A stretch of 64,000 nucleotides of DNA from contig JAFMOC010001065.1 of the NCBI GenBank assembly GCA_019802505.1, forward strand, positions 1-64,000, in the 5' to 3' direction. How positions within the stretch are numbered: position 1 is the stretch's first letter; each line of letters begins with the position of its first letter. The notes under the pieces were generated by a model. It was not told the origin of the DNA and made no database searches. It saw nothing but the letters and a program-made list of their open reading frames with translations. Source of the DNA: Corydoras sp. C115. Taxonomy: Eukaryota; Chordata; Actinopteri; Siluriformes; Callichthyidae. The translations under genes were made by a program, and so were the position numbers. Below, in pieces: positions 29,820-41,451 of the stretch.

Positions 29820-30560
29820 TTGAGAAAACATTGGTCCTACAACCATATTGCTCTACTTTGCTCAACGCCTCTATTTTCTCAGACGGCTGAGAAGGTTTGG
29901 CCTGAACCCCAGTATTCTTAAGACTTTCTACACCTGCACCATGGAAAGTGTACTGATAGGAAGCATTACCACCTGGAATGGGAACTGTACTGCTCTAGAG
30001 CGGAGATCCCTGCAGAGGGTGGTGCGAACGGTGCAGTACATCACCGGGGTTCAGCTCCCAAACCTTCAGGACCTATATAACATCCGCTGTCTGAGGAAAT
30101 CTAGTGGCATCATCAAGGACCCCACCCACCCTAGCCACTGCCTTTTCTCGCAGTTGCCGAGTGGGAAGAGGCTCAGAAGCTTAAAGACCAGAACCAGCCG
30201 GTTTAGAAACAGCTTCTTCCCCCAGGCAACCAGACTAAGGGACGGCCAATAGAACTGTGAACTGCTTATACTCGGACAATTTCCACCTACATACACACTG
30301 CACCTTGCACTTTACTGCAACAGCACCCATATACACTCCCACATACGCCCTCTTCCATACCCTTCTCATATTTCATTTTAATTTTTTTATATTTTAAATT
30401 TATTTCAAATTTATTGTATATTTTCTTTCTTATATTATAAATATTTTTTTTTTTTTTTTTTTTGCACAGTTGTGGGTGCTTGCTCATAAGTTTTTCACTC
30501 ACCAGTACCCCAGTACTAAGTGATGTGACAATAAAAATCCTTGAATCCTTGAATCCTTTC
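29820..30560 (+). mobile_element. LINE 3' fragment (L2/CR1/Rex1-like group)
   Basis: The reverse-transcriptase C-terminal part is followed by a 3' UTR with a T-rich run and the tail GTGACAATAAAAATCCTTGA with CTTGAATC repeats. Heavily 5' truncated, as usual for LINEs. It lies inside the solo LTR. Confidence 0.75.
29848..30249 (+). pseudogene. LINE reverse-transcriptase C-terminal fragment
   Basis: The frame reads RLYFLRRLRRFGLNPSILKT, ITTWNGNCTALERRSLQRVV, IIKDPTHPSHCLFSQLPSGK and RFRNSFFPQATRLRD. These are the conserved C-terminal motifs of fish CR1/L2-type LINE ORF2. The catalytic RT domain is absent, so it is non-functional. Confidence 0.8.
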
Positions 30561-30955
30561 CCACGGTCCTATGATATTGGTTGCCGGGGCACGCCCTGGG
30601 GCAATATCGCGATCACTTCCGCACTGTGTGTACTATTATTATTATTGTGTCCAAAAAACGCGTCCGGTCGAACGCCACTCATCCACGGAGGCGGCAGTGT
30701 ACTCCAGAGCACAGCGTCCGGTATTGGGATTAGGGGATAACGGGAGACGTGTGTGCGGCACTCGGTGACGTCACACCGTTTCGTTTCGGTTCGGGATTTG
30801 CCTGTTCGAACCTCGCTCGGGACTTTCAGTACTAAATCCTCGGAAAAACGTTAAGTGACAATTACCAATATGTTCCCCATTTTAGTGGCACCTGTTTCTT
30901 ACGTCATTCCCCTCTGTATATTGGCTCCTACCATTCCCCCCATCGTAACAAGCAA

Positions 30956-31505
30956 TTTATCTTTAGAGTGTTTTTTACAATCGTACATCTTCACAAAGCA
31001 GCTTTACAGAGTTTTAAGCCGTTAAACCCCCAAAGAGCAAGAAGATCTGAGGGGGCAAGATGATGGATGGTCTTGAATTTATAGATAATGGTTTTGAAAT
31101 CGATTCTAAATATAACAGAGAGCCAGTGGAGTTGTTGAAGGACAGGTGTGATATGATGGGATGGAGCTTTGGAAATAGTACAAGAAGCATCAACAGTGTA
31201 GGGCAGCCATGTACAGATTGTGTGGAGATCATGTGACCCGGATTTAACAATTAAAACTATATTAGTCCACTGAGGGCGTCCTGCAGGACCACCGGTCCAA
31301 TAGAAATCCAGGTTCAAAACAATTAAAATTATATAATAATAATTATTATTATATGATATAAAAAACAGGAAAGCATTAAACTTAAAAAGATTCAATTTGG
31401 AAGGCAGATAATGATCAGGTTTGCTTTTATCTACTGACTTGAGTTGTTCTCTCATTTGTAAGTCGCTTTAGAATAAATTGTCTGGTAAATGTTAATGAAA
31501 TGTAG
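30956..31505. repeat. Dispersed repeat C copies and family 2 SINE tail
   Basis: It begins with the target-side half of a repeat C 3' end (TTTATCTTTAGAGTGTTTTT). A copy of the GCATCAACAGTGTAGG segment also seen at 28750 and 42450 follows, then a family 2 tail at 31450-31505. Confidence 0.55.
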
Positions 31506-31525
31506 TACATGTGTGTGTGGAGTAC

Positions 31526-31622
31526 CTGTGTTCTCTGGTTTCTGGTTGTTGACGATGATCCTGTTATCGTCGTTCGTCTGGAACGTCATGTAATTATCAT
31601 CTTTCACATAAATAACGCTCAT
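31526..31622 (-). pseudogene. Orphan C-type lectin first exon (E1), paralogue of gene B E1
   Basis: The minus strand encodes MSVIYVKDDNYMTFQTNDDN and ends with donor ACAG|GTACTC in phase 1, like E1 of gene B. It is 97 bp against 91 bp, with a two-residue insertion that destroys the ITIM-like spacing. It could be an alternative first exon of gene B or the relic of a lost gene. I favour a duplicate arising together with the flanking repeat C. Confidence 0.65.
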
Positions 31623-31937
31623 CCTGATTCCTTTATTAATTGTTTTTTTTTTTCATGAAATGTTCCTGTGACTTTAGGCTGCTATGCTGTAATTAACCTC
31701 TATATCTCTGTAACTCACTGCTACACTGAGTTTAACCTCTCTCTCTCTCTCTCTCTCCGTGACACTGAGCAGCCGTGAGCGAGGCTACAGGTATTAGGCA
31801 AATCGATTTTGGGGGTTTTTGTTTTTGTTGATGTTCCTGTGCTGAGGCGGAGCCAGTTGCTCATACTGTATGAGTTCAGATAATGATCTGCTTGTGGTTT
31901 TGGTGCTGGATGTGTGAGCTGTTGTTTGTAGAAATGC

Positions 31938-32301
31938 CCCCTCCATCCATCCATCATCTTTCACTTTATCCCGTATTAGGGTTGGGGGGGGTCATCCAGG
32001 GGAGAACGTTTCGGGCGGTGGGCAAATACACCCAGGACAGGACGCCAATCTATCACTGCACAAACACACTCACTCACACAGACACACTCTATATGGGGCA
32101 ATTTGGAGAACTCATTTGACCTTGATTTTGGACTGTGGGAGGAAACCGGAGAACCCGGAGGAAACCCACGCAGACACGGGAAGAACATGGAAACTCCACC
32201 CATATTGGGATTTGAATCGGGTACCAGGTATCTTCTGCTTTATCCTCTACTAGGGATGCGGGGCGGGGGGTTCCCCCAATGCCCATCCAGGGGAGAATGT
32301 A
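31938..32301 (-). mobile_element. Two SINE family 1 pieces in tandem
   Basis: 31938-32222 is a near full-length copy ending before the B box. 32226-32301 is a second copy that holds only the tail region and then runs into (TA)n. Confidence 0.8.
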
Positions 32302-32303
32302 TT

Positions 32304-32306
<3 letters not shown>

Positions 32307-32374
<68 letters not shown>
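32307..32374. repeat. (TA)n microsatellite
   Basis: About 68 bp of TA repeats joined to the broken SINE copy. Confidence 0.95.
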
Positions 32375-32380
<6 letters not shown>

Positions 32381-32463
32381 TTCATATGTAAACTGTCATT
32401 GTCAATAAGAGCGGCTAGTTTGTTTTGCATCCTCTTGTCTCCCATCACCTTCACCGGGTCTAA

Positions 32464-32494
<31 letters not shown>

Positions 32495-32495
32495 G

Positions 32496-32661
32496 GACAG
32501 AGCTGGACTTCCTAATGAGTTTGTCCGGTCTGTTCCTGTTTGCCTTCGTGATGCTGCTGCCCCAGCACATCACTCTGTACAATATGGAAAAAGGTCCTAA
32601 GAAGTGGCCCCCGCACCCCAAACGACCTCAATCACCACCATCAGCTCAAAGCTTAAAGTGA
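32496..32661 (+). other. Candidate terminal coding exon on the plus strand, unknown protein
   Basis: An acceptor-like structure, a run of about 29 C ending in AG at 32494-32495, precedes an open frame that reads TELDFLMSLSGLFLFAFVML, then LPQHITLYNMEK, GPKKWPPHPKRPQS and a TGA at 32659. It looks like a hydrophobic segment followed by a basic, proline-rich tail, as in a small membrane protein. It is the only plausible plus-strand host exon I see. I do not recognise the protein and found no partner exon. The poly-C run could also be a plain homopolymer with a chance AG. Confidence 0.35.
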
Positions 32662-33906
32662 AGTCAAGTTTTTATTTTCTTTATTTCATTTATATATTTT
32701 AAGTGACTCAGTGTTTAAATCTTAATTTCGTTCAAATTTTCATGAGAGCCCGAAGAACGTACACATGGACTCCACACCGACCTCATAATACAAAGTCATG
32801 ACCTCATTACTGTGAGCTGATTGGTCGAACACACCGCGCTCCCTTCGATATCAGGAAAAATGAACCTGATTTATAATTCAAATTTGATCTAATTAACATA
32901 AAGGTTGATTAATTAACATCACTCCATGTTGTACACAATCAACTTCAAAAGCTGAAGCACGGAAACACATCTGAACCTGTAGCAATCTGATGAGTCTGGA
33001 ATAAATGATGCAGAAATAAATGAAGTCATGCAAAACTGTGCCGCTGGATGGTTTTCAAAAGCTGTTTGTTTTGATCAGCTCCACTTCCTTCTTATTTAAA
33101 TAGATAATAGATCACAGAATAATTTACACGAAAGCGCCAGTCGAGGCTTCGGGGTGGATGGGGAAGAGCTCCAGGATGAACTTTAGAACCAGAATTTGAA
33201 GGAGCGATTGTACAGGGTTTACCAGCATGGGGTTGGGGGTTGGGGGGTGGGGGTAGTGTGGGGGGGCAGTGCCACATGTTTGCCCAACGTTAATGTGTTT
33301 TGAGACATGTGGGCCATGTTCATTGTAGTTAATGAGGGATACCTTTTGGCACAGGTGTTAATTACATATTTGGCAATCACTTTCTCTTTATCTGTTTTCA
33401 TTATTCCATCGTTTTTGTCCGGCTTTCTTCTCCCGTGATTTTCGACAGAGCTATCGAGATGGATTTCGCAACACACATCTGGCCCATCAGTAAGAACATA
33501 ACGGTACACGGCTGATGAATCAGAATCGGAATCACATTATTAATCCCGGTCATGCTCAGATGCTCCATTGTTCACATCAGTGTGTGATATACAATACATT
33601 TATTTTAAATCCTAAAATACAGATTCATATAAACAGCGATCAGCAGATTCCTGAGCAGCACTGAACTGGAATCCTGTTACTCAGTGATCAGAGTTTTCTT
33701 TAAAAAAACGGCCAAGATGACGTCGTGAGAGATTATTAATGATTTTGTTGCAAATAAACACATTTATGAACTAAACCTTGTAAATGAATAATTAATTAAT
33801 AGTAAAGCAATAATGCTCTCGAGGTTGTGAATTTTTGTAAATAAATCTTTGCGTGTTGCCTTCTCGTGATTTTATTGACAGTAACGCACAATGCACAACC
33901 TACTGA
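32662..33906. other. Stretch without a gene
   Basis: Mostly low-copy-looking sequence with a G-rich patch at 33230-33265. No SINE, transposon end or CTLD exon seen. It may hold the 3' UTR of the candidate exon if that is real. Confidence 0.45.
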
Positions 33907-34095
33907 TTTATGATAATGAGGTCATTTGTGGATGGCGTAAGGTTCGGATTGGCAGTTTGCCCACCAATGGGGATGTGCATTTAAGGGAGGGGATATAGGC
34001 GGGGGGGTTGGGGTTTGCATTCGGTGTTTAATGTAAACAATTTCTCACATGCTAATTTATCTGTAAAAAAAAACTGTTGAAATGCGAAAATGGGT
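33907..34095 (+). repeat. Dispersed repeat D, second copy
   Basis: Reverse complement of 17656-17845. The shared centre is TTTGCCCACCAATGGGGATG against its counterpart. Ends are undefined. Confidence 0.6.
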
Positions 34096-34384
34096 TCCCG
34101 ACTCCATCTGGCATCTCTCGGCCTGAAGGTTGTTTTCATGTTCTCGTGCAACTCCGAGACTCAACATTTGGTTTAATGTAAATGAATTGTAATTAAAGTT
34201 ATTTAAAGAAAAGGGAAGTTGCATTGTGTGGCTGCCAAGAACAAACATCTGAACAAATCTATCGAGTTTTGCATAATTTATTCCCGAAACATTGAATTTC
34301 TACAGAAATTATCTTCCTATCTGTCCATTGTTCACTCTGTTTTGTTGTTGCCAGCGGCTGCAGTCAGGCCTAGGGTTAGGGGGT

Positions 34385-34580
34385 GACAGACACATTCTTT
34401 ATGTGGCAATTTGGAGAATTTAGTTGACCTTGATGCATGTTTTTAGACTGTGGGAGGAAACCGGAGAACCGGGAGGAAACCCACACAGACACGGGGAGAA
34501 CATGCAAATTCTATATACTATACTATTTTATTTGTTTTTTAAAGCATCTTTGAGGTCCCTAAAAGTGCTATATAAATAAA

Positions 34581-34633
<53 letters not shown>
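34385..34633 (-). repeat. SINE family 1 middle fragment plus (ATT)n
   Basis: 34385-34510 is a SINE body fragment lacking head and tail. An (ATT)n tract of about 48 bp follows at 34585-34633. Confidence 0.75.
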
Positions 34634-34635
<2 letters not shown>

Positions 34636-35232
34636 ACTCCCCGTGTCATTATCACTGGAACCGGATCCTTTGAACTTGTTCTGATCCTTAGATGTCGCAT
34701 CGTTGTTCCAGTCTACCGTTTAGTTTATAAACCCGTCAATGTGCAGCAAGTGGGCCGGATGAAAATAAAGGATGTGGTCCACGCCCATGCTCTTTGTACG
34801 TACGACCACATGACTGATATACTCTCAGTCCCAACACAGATGTGGAATGAATGCTTCAGTAATAAAAATAAAAAGCTTAAATACAGAGAAACAGTTTTTA
34901 CAGTTTGGTTCGTATGATTGAAGTCTCACATCTCACAGATTCCAACCACAGGGAACTCACAAGGATAATCAGCCCTGGTGGAAATGGTGGATTTCGCCAA
35001 ACGAAAGTTTGTGATGCCACAGTCCTCATTGTTTTCATAATCATTGGGTTCACCTTCCCACCAGAACCTGAGAACATATTAAAGCAGAAGGTTCCAACGG
35101 CATTACACACAGGTACTGTATGTTTACATCAGTAAAATCCATCAAACTATTAAAAACGCTTAAGTTATGTTGACTCAATTTACAAAGTATGGTTATAGAA
35201 TAAAGACCATAGTGTTAATACTGGATGTTTCC

Positions 35233-35237
<5 letters not shown>

Positions 35238-35299
<62 letters not shown>
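35238..35299. repeat. (TA)n microsatellite
   Basis: About 62 bp in intron 4 of gene C, next to a SINE family 1 head fragment at 35300-35385 (GGCACGGTGGTTTATAG). Confidence 0.95.
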
Positions 35300-35301
<2 letters not shown>

Positions 35302-35419
35302 GGCACGGTGGTTTATAGTTGGTACGATTCCCGTTTCGAATCCCAAACTGTGTGGAGTTTCCATGTTCTCCCTGTGTTCTCTCCATTAAAACAACGCTCC
35401 CTGTGACAGGGATATTGAG

Positions 35420-35600
35420 GCACAGTGTGTATGGCGTTGGGCTATCAATCTAAAGGCTGTGGGTTCGAATCCCAGCTCCACTGAAGTTACCAGTGTGGGT
35501 CCTTGAGCAAGGCCCTTAACCCTCATTGCTCCAGAGGGCGCTGTGATTTACCCTGTGCTCACCTTGTAAGTCACTTTGGCTAAATGACCAAATGGGTATT
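35420..35600 (+). mobile_element. SINE family 2
   Basis: B box GGGTTCGAATCCC, then AAGTTACCAGTGTGGGTCCT and a tail TAAGTCACTTTGGCTAAATG. The A box is truncated. Intron 4 of gene C. Confidence 0.8.
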
Positions 35601-36008
35601 AACGGAACCGTCTTGCCCCCGTTCCGGTCACACGGAAATAAGTCGTGATTGAGAGAGAACAAGTTTAGTTATTTTTAATAAAAGTTAATTACTGTCCACT
35701 CTGTTCTTCCGTGTGGATCTGAGTCAGCGAGATAATTACAAATAATACTGAAATCTCACGTTTATTTTTTTTTTGTTGTACACTAGTGAAAGTAATGTCC
35801 TTGGCATTCAGCTGGTTACTTACGAGGTGTATAGTGCGGAACCATCTATCCAGTTCCAGCTTCCCTCCTTATTTCTGTCGCTCAGACCAATCCAGGCTGC
35901 TTTAGATCTGAAATGTTGATCGATGAACTCCTGAAAACATCATGGAGATTAAACCCAATATCCTTCATATTCTATTATTTATATTTTTTATATATAATCT
36001 GTGTAAGA

Positions 36009-36365
36009 GCTGGGGTGGCACGGTGGCATGTTCTCCTCTCAACGCTGCGGATTCCCAGTTCAAATCCCAATCTGGGTGGAGTTTGCATGTCCTCCCCGTG
36101 TCCACGTGGGTTTCCTCCGGGTTCCCCGGTTTCCTCCCACAGTCCAAAAACATGGATCAAGGTCAATTGAGTTCTCCAAATTGCCTCATATAGAGTGTGT
36201 CTGTGTGAGTGAGTGTGTGTGTTCAGTGATAGCTTGTTCCTCGGTCCTGGGTGTATCTGCCTAGCGCCTGAAATGTTCTACCTTGGATGGGCATGGGGAA
36301 CACCCCCTCCCCACCCCCCGCGACCCTAGTAGAGGATAAAGCGGAAGATAATGGATGGATGGATA
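36009..36365 (+). mobile_element. SINE family 1, near full length
   Basis: Starts TGGGGTGGCACGGTGGC with a deletion in the A box, ends AAGCGGAAGATAATGGATGG. Intron 3 of gene C, between E4 and E3. Confidence 0.85.
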
Positions 36366-36824
36366 AGATCTGGACTTTATAATTGGTGACTAATTGGTAA
36401 CACTGTTAAAAGCTTTTGATAGACTTTTAAAAATTGCCTAGAGTTCTTGCAATCTTTTCTAATAGCTAATTACTCCAAAGGGCATATGGCTCTTACAAAT
36501 ACAGTTAGGCCATAAACCCACTCTGACTCTGAACATCATTTATTATATACTGTGATGCTGACTTACTTTACATGACTGTTTCTCTCATAGCCACTAGAGG
36601 GCGCTGACTCACCTGTTCCTCTCTGCTGTTGATAATCAGCAGATCAGCTTTGTTCTCTTTGCAGGTCTCTCTGCTTTCACTCCAGCTTTTCTTTTCATTG
36701 GTGATCCAGTAAACATTATTATTAAAATACTTGGGTCCAGATATCAGATCACCTTCACGAGGAAAAAGAAAATCATTATGTCTCTGTAGGATGTAAATTC
36801 ACATTTAGTCATTTAGCAGATGTT

Positions 36825-37600
36825 TTTTTATGGTTTCTCCTACCGTTGCTATGCTGATGACACTCAGCTTTGTTTGTCCATTGTACCTGACGACGCCACC
36901 ATCTCAAATCGGATATCCAATTCCTCACTGACAGATCTGATTGGATGATCCCATCATTTCAAACAAAATTTAGCTTAATCAGATCTCCTCATGATTCCAG
37001 CTGAACCCTCAATCCATCATGACCTGACCTTCAGAACCGACGGTTCCACCATCTCTCCACCCGACTCGCTTCGTAACCACGGTTACATCATGAACTCCCA
37101 TCTTAAACTCCCTGATCATGTGACTAAAATGGTTCTTCTCTGTAGAACATCAGGAAGATCAGAGTTTTCTTGACTGAACATGCTCCTCAGCTGTCAGTCC
37201 AAGCCCTCAGCCTATCCCGGCTCCATTATTACAATGCATTGCTTGCCGGTCTCCCAGCTCACACCATCAGAGCTCTACAACTGATTCAGAACTCTGTTGG
37301 CCGACTCGTGTTCAATCACCAATGTGAATCATGTGACTCTACATTTCATCTCTGATTGGCTCCCTGTAGCTGCTGCATTCAGTAAAAGACACTGACTCTG
37401 ATCTACAGGACGTTCTCTGGATCTGATCTTCACTCTAGATTTTAAAACACACTCCGACTCGTTCACTACGTTCTAGTGATGAATGTCGCCTGGTGGTTCC
37501 ACCTCACCACCACTCTGTATGGTTCTCCACTGATCAATGTTGGAACCATCTTCCCAACTCTGTCTGTAAGGTGCTGAGTCACTGAACATCTTTAAGAAAT
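36825..37600 (+). mobile_element. LINE reverse-transcriptase fragment, decayed (L2/CR1-like)
   Basis: Reads CYADDTQLCLSIVPDD, then DLTFRTDGSTISPPDS, and DHVTKM, with stops and frameshifts between. The YADD is the RT catalytic motif. Related copies lie at 2418 and, in the opposite orientation, at 39535-39985. Confidence 0.7.
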
Positions 37601-37607
37601 ATATATA

Positions 37608-39120
37608 CAGTGGTGTGAAAAAGTGTTTGCCCCCTTCCTCATTTCCTGTTTTTTTGCATGTTTATCACACTTAAGTGTTTCGGAACATCAAACCAATTTA
37701 AACAATAGTCAAGGACAACACAAGCAAACACAAAATGCAATTTGTAAATAAAGGTGTTTATTATTAAAGGAGAAAAAAATACAAACCATCATGGCTCTGT
37801 GTGAAAAAGTGATTGCCCCCCAAAACCTAATAACTGGTTGGGCCACCCTTAGCAGCAACAACTGCAAACAAGCATTTGCGATAACTTGCAATGAGTATTT
37901 TACAGCGTTCTGGAGGAATTTTGGCCCACTCATCTTTGCAGAATTGTTTTAATTCAGTTACATTAGAGGGTTTTCGAGCATGAACGGCCTTTTTAAGGTC
38001 ATACCACAACATCTCAATAGGATTCAGGTCAGGACTTTGGCTAGGCCACTCCAAAGTCTTCATTTTGTTTTTCTTCAGCCATTCAGAGGTGGACTTGCTG
38101 GTGTGTTTTGGATCATTGTCCTGCTGCAGAACCCAAGTTCGTTTCAGCTTGAGTTCACGAACAGATGGTCGGACATTCTCCTTCAGGATCTTTTGGTAGA
38201 CAGCAGAATTCATAGTTCCATTTATCACAGCAAGTCTTCCAGGTCCTGCCGCAGCAAAACAGCCCCAGACCATCACACTACCACCACCATATTTTACTGT
38301 TGGTATAATGTTCTTTTTCTGGAATGCAGTGTTCCTTTTATGCCAGATGTAATGGGACACACACCTTCCAAAGAGTTCCACTTTTGTCTCATCGGTCCAC
38401 AGAATGTTTTCCCAAAAGTGTTGGGTATCATCAAGATGTGTTTTGAAAAAAATTGAGACGAGCTTTAATGTTCTTTTTGCTCATCAGTGGTTTTCTTCTT
38501 GGAACTCTGCCATGCAGGCCATTTTTGCCCAGTCTGTTTCTGATGGTGGAGGCAGGAACGCTGACCTTAACTGAGGCAAGTGAGGCCTGCAGTTCTTTGG
38601 ACATTGTTGTGGGGTCTTTTGTGACCTCTTGGATGAGTCGTTGCTGCGCTCTTGGGGTAATTTTGGACGGCCGGCCACTCCTGGGAAGGTTCACCACTGT
38701 TCCATGTCTTCGCCATTTGTGGATAATGGCCCTCACTGTGGTTCGCTGGATTCCCAAAGCTTCGAAAATGGCTTTATAACCCTTTCCAGACTGATAGATC
38801 TCAATTACTTTATTTTTCAATTGTTCCTGAATTCTTTGGATCTCGGCATGATATGTAGCTTTTAAGGATCTTTTGGTGGACTTTACTGTGTCAGGCAGCT
38901 CCTATTTAAGTGATGTCTTGATTGAGAACAGGTGTGGCAATAATCAGGCCTGGGTGTGGCTAGAGAAATTGAACTCAGGTGTTAAAAACCACAGTTATAG
39001 TATGTTTTAACAAGGGGGCAATCACTTTTTCACACAGGGCCATGATGGTTTGGATTTTTTTTTCTCCTTTAATAATAAACACCTTCATTTACAAATTGCA
39101 TTTTGTGTTTACTTGTGTTG
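37608..39120 (-). mobile_element. Tc1-like transposon C, right outer end missing
   Basis: The left end CAGTGGTGTGAAAAAGTGTT follows a TA. Long inner inverted repeats match on both sides (GTGTGAAAAAGTGATTGCCC and its partner; AAACACAAAATGCAATTTGT and its partner). The right copy stops at CTTGTGTTG, before the outer CAGTGG end, and a short (TA)n and a SINE follow. It cannot be mobilised as it stands. Confidence 0.85.
37827..38849 (-). pseudogene. Tc1-like transposase C, two small frameshifts
   Basis: Begins MPRSKE, then shifts by one base within about six codons; the main frame resumes at NKVIEIYQSGKGYKAI. The helix-turn-helix ALGIQRTTVRAIIHKW is present. A second shift falls in a run of seven T at 38446-38452, after ARLNF. 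The following frame has ILWTDETKVELFG, DNDPKHTSKSTSEWL and NPIEMLWYDL, so the DDE triad is complete. It ends AAKGGPTSY and a stop. About 340 residues if the shifts are ignored. Confidence 0.85.
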
Positions 39121-39144
39121 TATGTATATATATATATATATATA

Positions 39145-39497
39145 GGCGGCACGGTGGCTTAGTGGTTAGCACGTTCGCCTCTCAGCGCTGGGGATTCCCG
39201 GTTCGAATCCCCATCCGGGTGGAGTTTCCATGTTCTCCCCGTGTCTGTGTGGGTTTCCTCCGGGTTCTCCGGTTTCCTCCCACAGTCCAAAAACATGGAT
39301 CAAGTCAATTGAATTCTCAAAATTGCCCCATATAGAGTGTGTCTGTGTGAGTGAGTGTGTGCCCAGCGATGGATTGGCGCCCTGTCCTGGGTCTATCTGC
39401 CCAGCGCCCGAGACGTTCTCCCCTGGATGGGCATGGGGAACCCCACCGCGACCCTAATAGAGGATAAAGCGGGAGATAATGAATGAATGAATGAATA
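39145..39497 (+). mobile_element. SINE family 1, best complete copy
   Basis: Complete from GGCGGCACGGTGGCTTAGTG through the B box GGTTCGAATCC to GCGGGAGATAATGAATGAAT. This copy looks the youngest and can serve as family reference. Confidence 0.92.
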
Positions 39498-39534
39498 TAT
39501 ATATATATAGATAGATAAGTTGAGAAGATGGTTC

Positions 39535-39985
39535 CATCATTGTTTTGAATCAGTTGTAGATGTCTGGTGGTGCATGCTGGGAGACCGGCACACAGTGCAT
39601 TACAGTAATGGAGCCGGGATAGGCTGAGGGCTTGAACTAACAACTGAGGAGCATGTTCAGTAAAGAACACTCTGATCCTCCTGATGTTCTACAGAAATAA
39701 CCCTTTTAGTCACATGATCAGAGAGTTTAAGATGGGAGTCCATGAGGTAACCATGATTACGGAATGAGTCGGGTGGAGAGATGGCGGAGCCGTCGGTTCT
39801 GAAGGTCAGGTCATGATGGATTGAGGGTTTAGCTGGAATTATGAGAAGATCAGTTTTTACTAAATTTAGTTTGAGATGACGGGATCGTCCAATCAGATCT
39901 GTCGGTGGGATGATGGATATCTGATTTGAGATGGTGGCATCATCGGGAAGCTGAGAGTCATCAGCATAGCACATAGGACTTTAAA
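39535..39985 (-). mobile_element. LINE reverse-transcriptase fragment, opposite orientation
   Basis: The minus strand reads MCYADDSQLPDDATISNQIS, DLIGRSRHLKLNLVKTDLL and DLTFRTDGSAISPPDS, the same family as 36825-37600. The two fragments form inverted arms around Tc1-C and the SINE. Confidence 0.7.
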
Positions 39986-40839
39986 TGTTTGTACATTAAA
40001 CACAGAATAATCATTAAAAAAACTCATATATATTTCACATTTAGAGTCTACCGCATTGTAGAGTGGTGTTCGACTGAATCTTGGGGATTCAAACCCCAAG
40101 TTCATAAAAACATTGTCAGTGTGGGCACTGAAGCCCACTGAACGTCCCTAAACCCGTACCGCTCCAGCATTGAACTATCAATCTGAAGGTTAGGGGTTCA
40201 AACTGTATGTCAGCAGGGGTATTTGGTTATTTAGGTTATTTGTCACTTTTGATAAAGTATTGGCATGACTTTTATATGTGGGACATTAATTTTGGACAAA
40301 ACTATCATTTATATTGGCATCTCATTATTTTTAGACAGATTTACTCACCTAGTTTAGAAATCAAGCTCTGCAATTGATCTGTCTTCATCTGGTCATCGTA
40401 TCTGGCCTGTAACTCATTAAGTTTAGTAGTTAGATCGTTGTGTCTGGTCTGTGATTGGTTGTTGTCAGTGGTCAGGTTATTTTATGTGGTCTGTAACTGG
40501 ATGTTTTCAGTCGTCACGTCGATGTATTTGATCCACAGCAGTACGATGGACACCAGTAGAACAGCAAGCAACAGCACTAGAAAGACTATGATCAGCCTGG
40601 AACATCTGCTGCTGAAACAATCAGGTTCTAGAGCAAAATAGACAGAGATACAGTGTCTGTGAAGCATCATATGAATCATTAACATTAATGATTTTGGTCA
40701 TTATGTCCCAAATATAGTGTTTCCATGCTTAATCTAGTTTTATGGTTAATCTAAATGATTTTCTAGGCAGGCCTGATGTTCTGCTCCATGGCTAAGGCTT
40801 CAGGGAAAGGAAAGAAAAGGTACGTACATCCCAGCGGGC

Positions 40840-41145
40840 AAAATGATTTTGGGCCGCATCCGGCCCATGTCCCTCATTTTTTCAACTGGCCCACATCACA
40901 TCGATTGACAGCACTTGGGCGTCCTGAACCAAATCCTTACCTGATGTGAACCAGAGCAGCCATAATAATTATTCAAATGGCTCGCATACAGTTTGCCAGC
41001 ACTGGCCCGTTGTGCCATATCCCAGCTAGTGGTGTCCCACATCGTATTCTACCTGGGGGCGTGAATTATTTTTGACTAATGGCCCTGATATTACATTTAC
41101 TTTACATTGACGTTTGGTCATTTAGCAGACGCTTTTATCCAAAGC
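40840..41145. repeat. Dispersed repeat and family 2 SINE tail
   Basis: 40840-41060 begins CCAGCGGGCAAAATGATTTT and carries GGCCCACATCACATCGATTG, a type I associate with common fish dispersed repeats. 41085-41145 is a family 2 SINE tail in minus orientation. Confidence 0.5.
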
Positions 41146-41451
41146 CAGGTCATGGCGGGTCATGCTGGGTCATGGCAGGCTCTCTGGAACGTAACGGTGG
41201 CAATATGTGAGGGATGACTGCACAAGCTCAGTGATCAGTGATGGATTAGTCTGATTCCACATCTCGGGAACGGAGGATTGACATTAACTCGTAAAAACGT
41301 CGTAGGTTTAGTTCAAGTAGTGGAGAACTTTTTGGAGATGAACTGTCGGGTTGAGGGTTTTTTAAGAGCTCTGGTTCTCCATGTGGAGGATTCTGCTGAG
41401 TCAGCATTGGCACATTGGTAATGTTTCCACAAATTGGGTCCTATATTGGGT

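Larger units (their letters stand above)
29644..30950. mobile_element. Solo LTR with 5-bp target duplication, split by a LINE fragment
   Basis: It begins TGTCACAGGCC and ends ATCGTAACA. AGTAA (29639-29643) and AGCAA (30951-30955) flank it. The uninterrupted target is present nearby at 29480-29500 (TCAAGTAATTTATCTTTAGA), which shows what the site looked like. Without the nested LINE the LTR is about 560 bp. No retroviral genes are attached. Confidence 0.75.

Noticed and set aside
39145..39225. tRNA-like sequences with A and B boxes
   Set aside because: They are SINE heads attached to SINE bodies, without a credible full cloverleaf; not tRNA genes.
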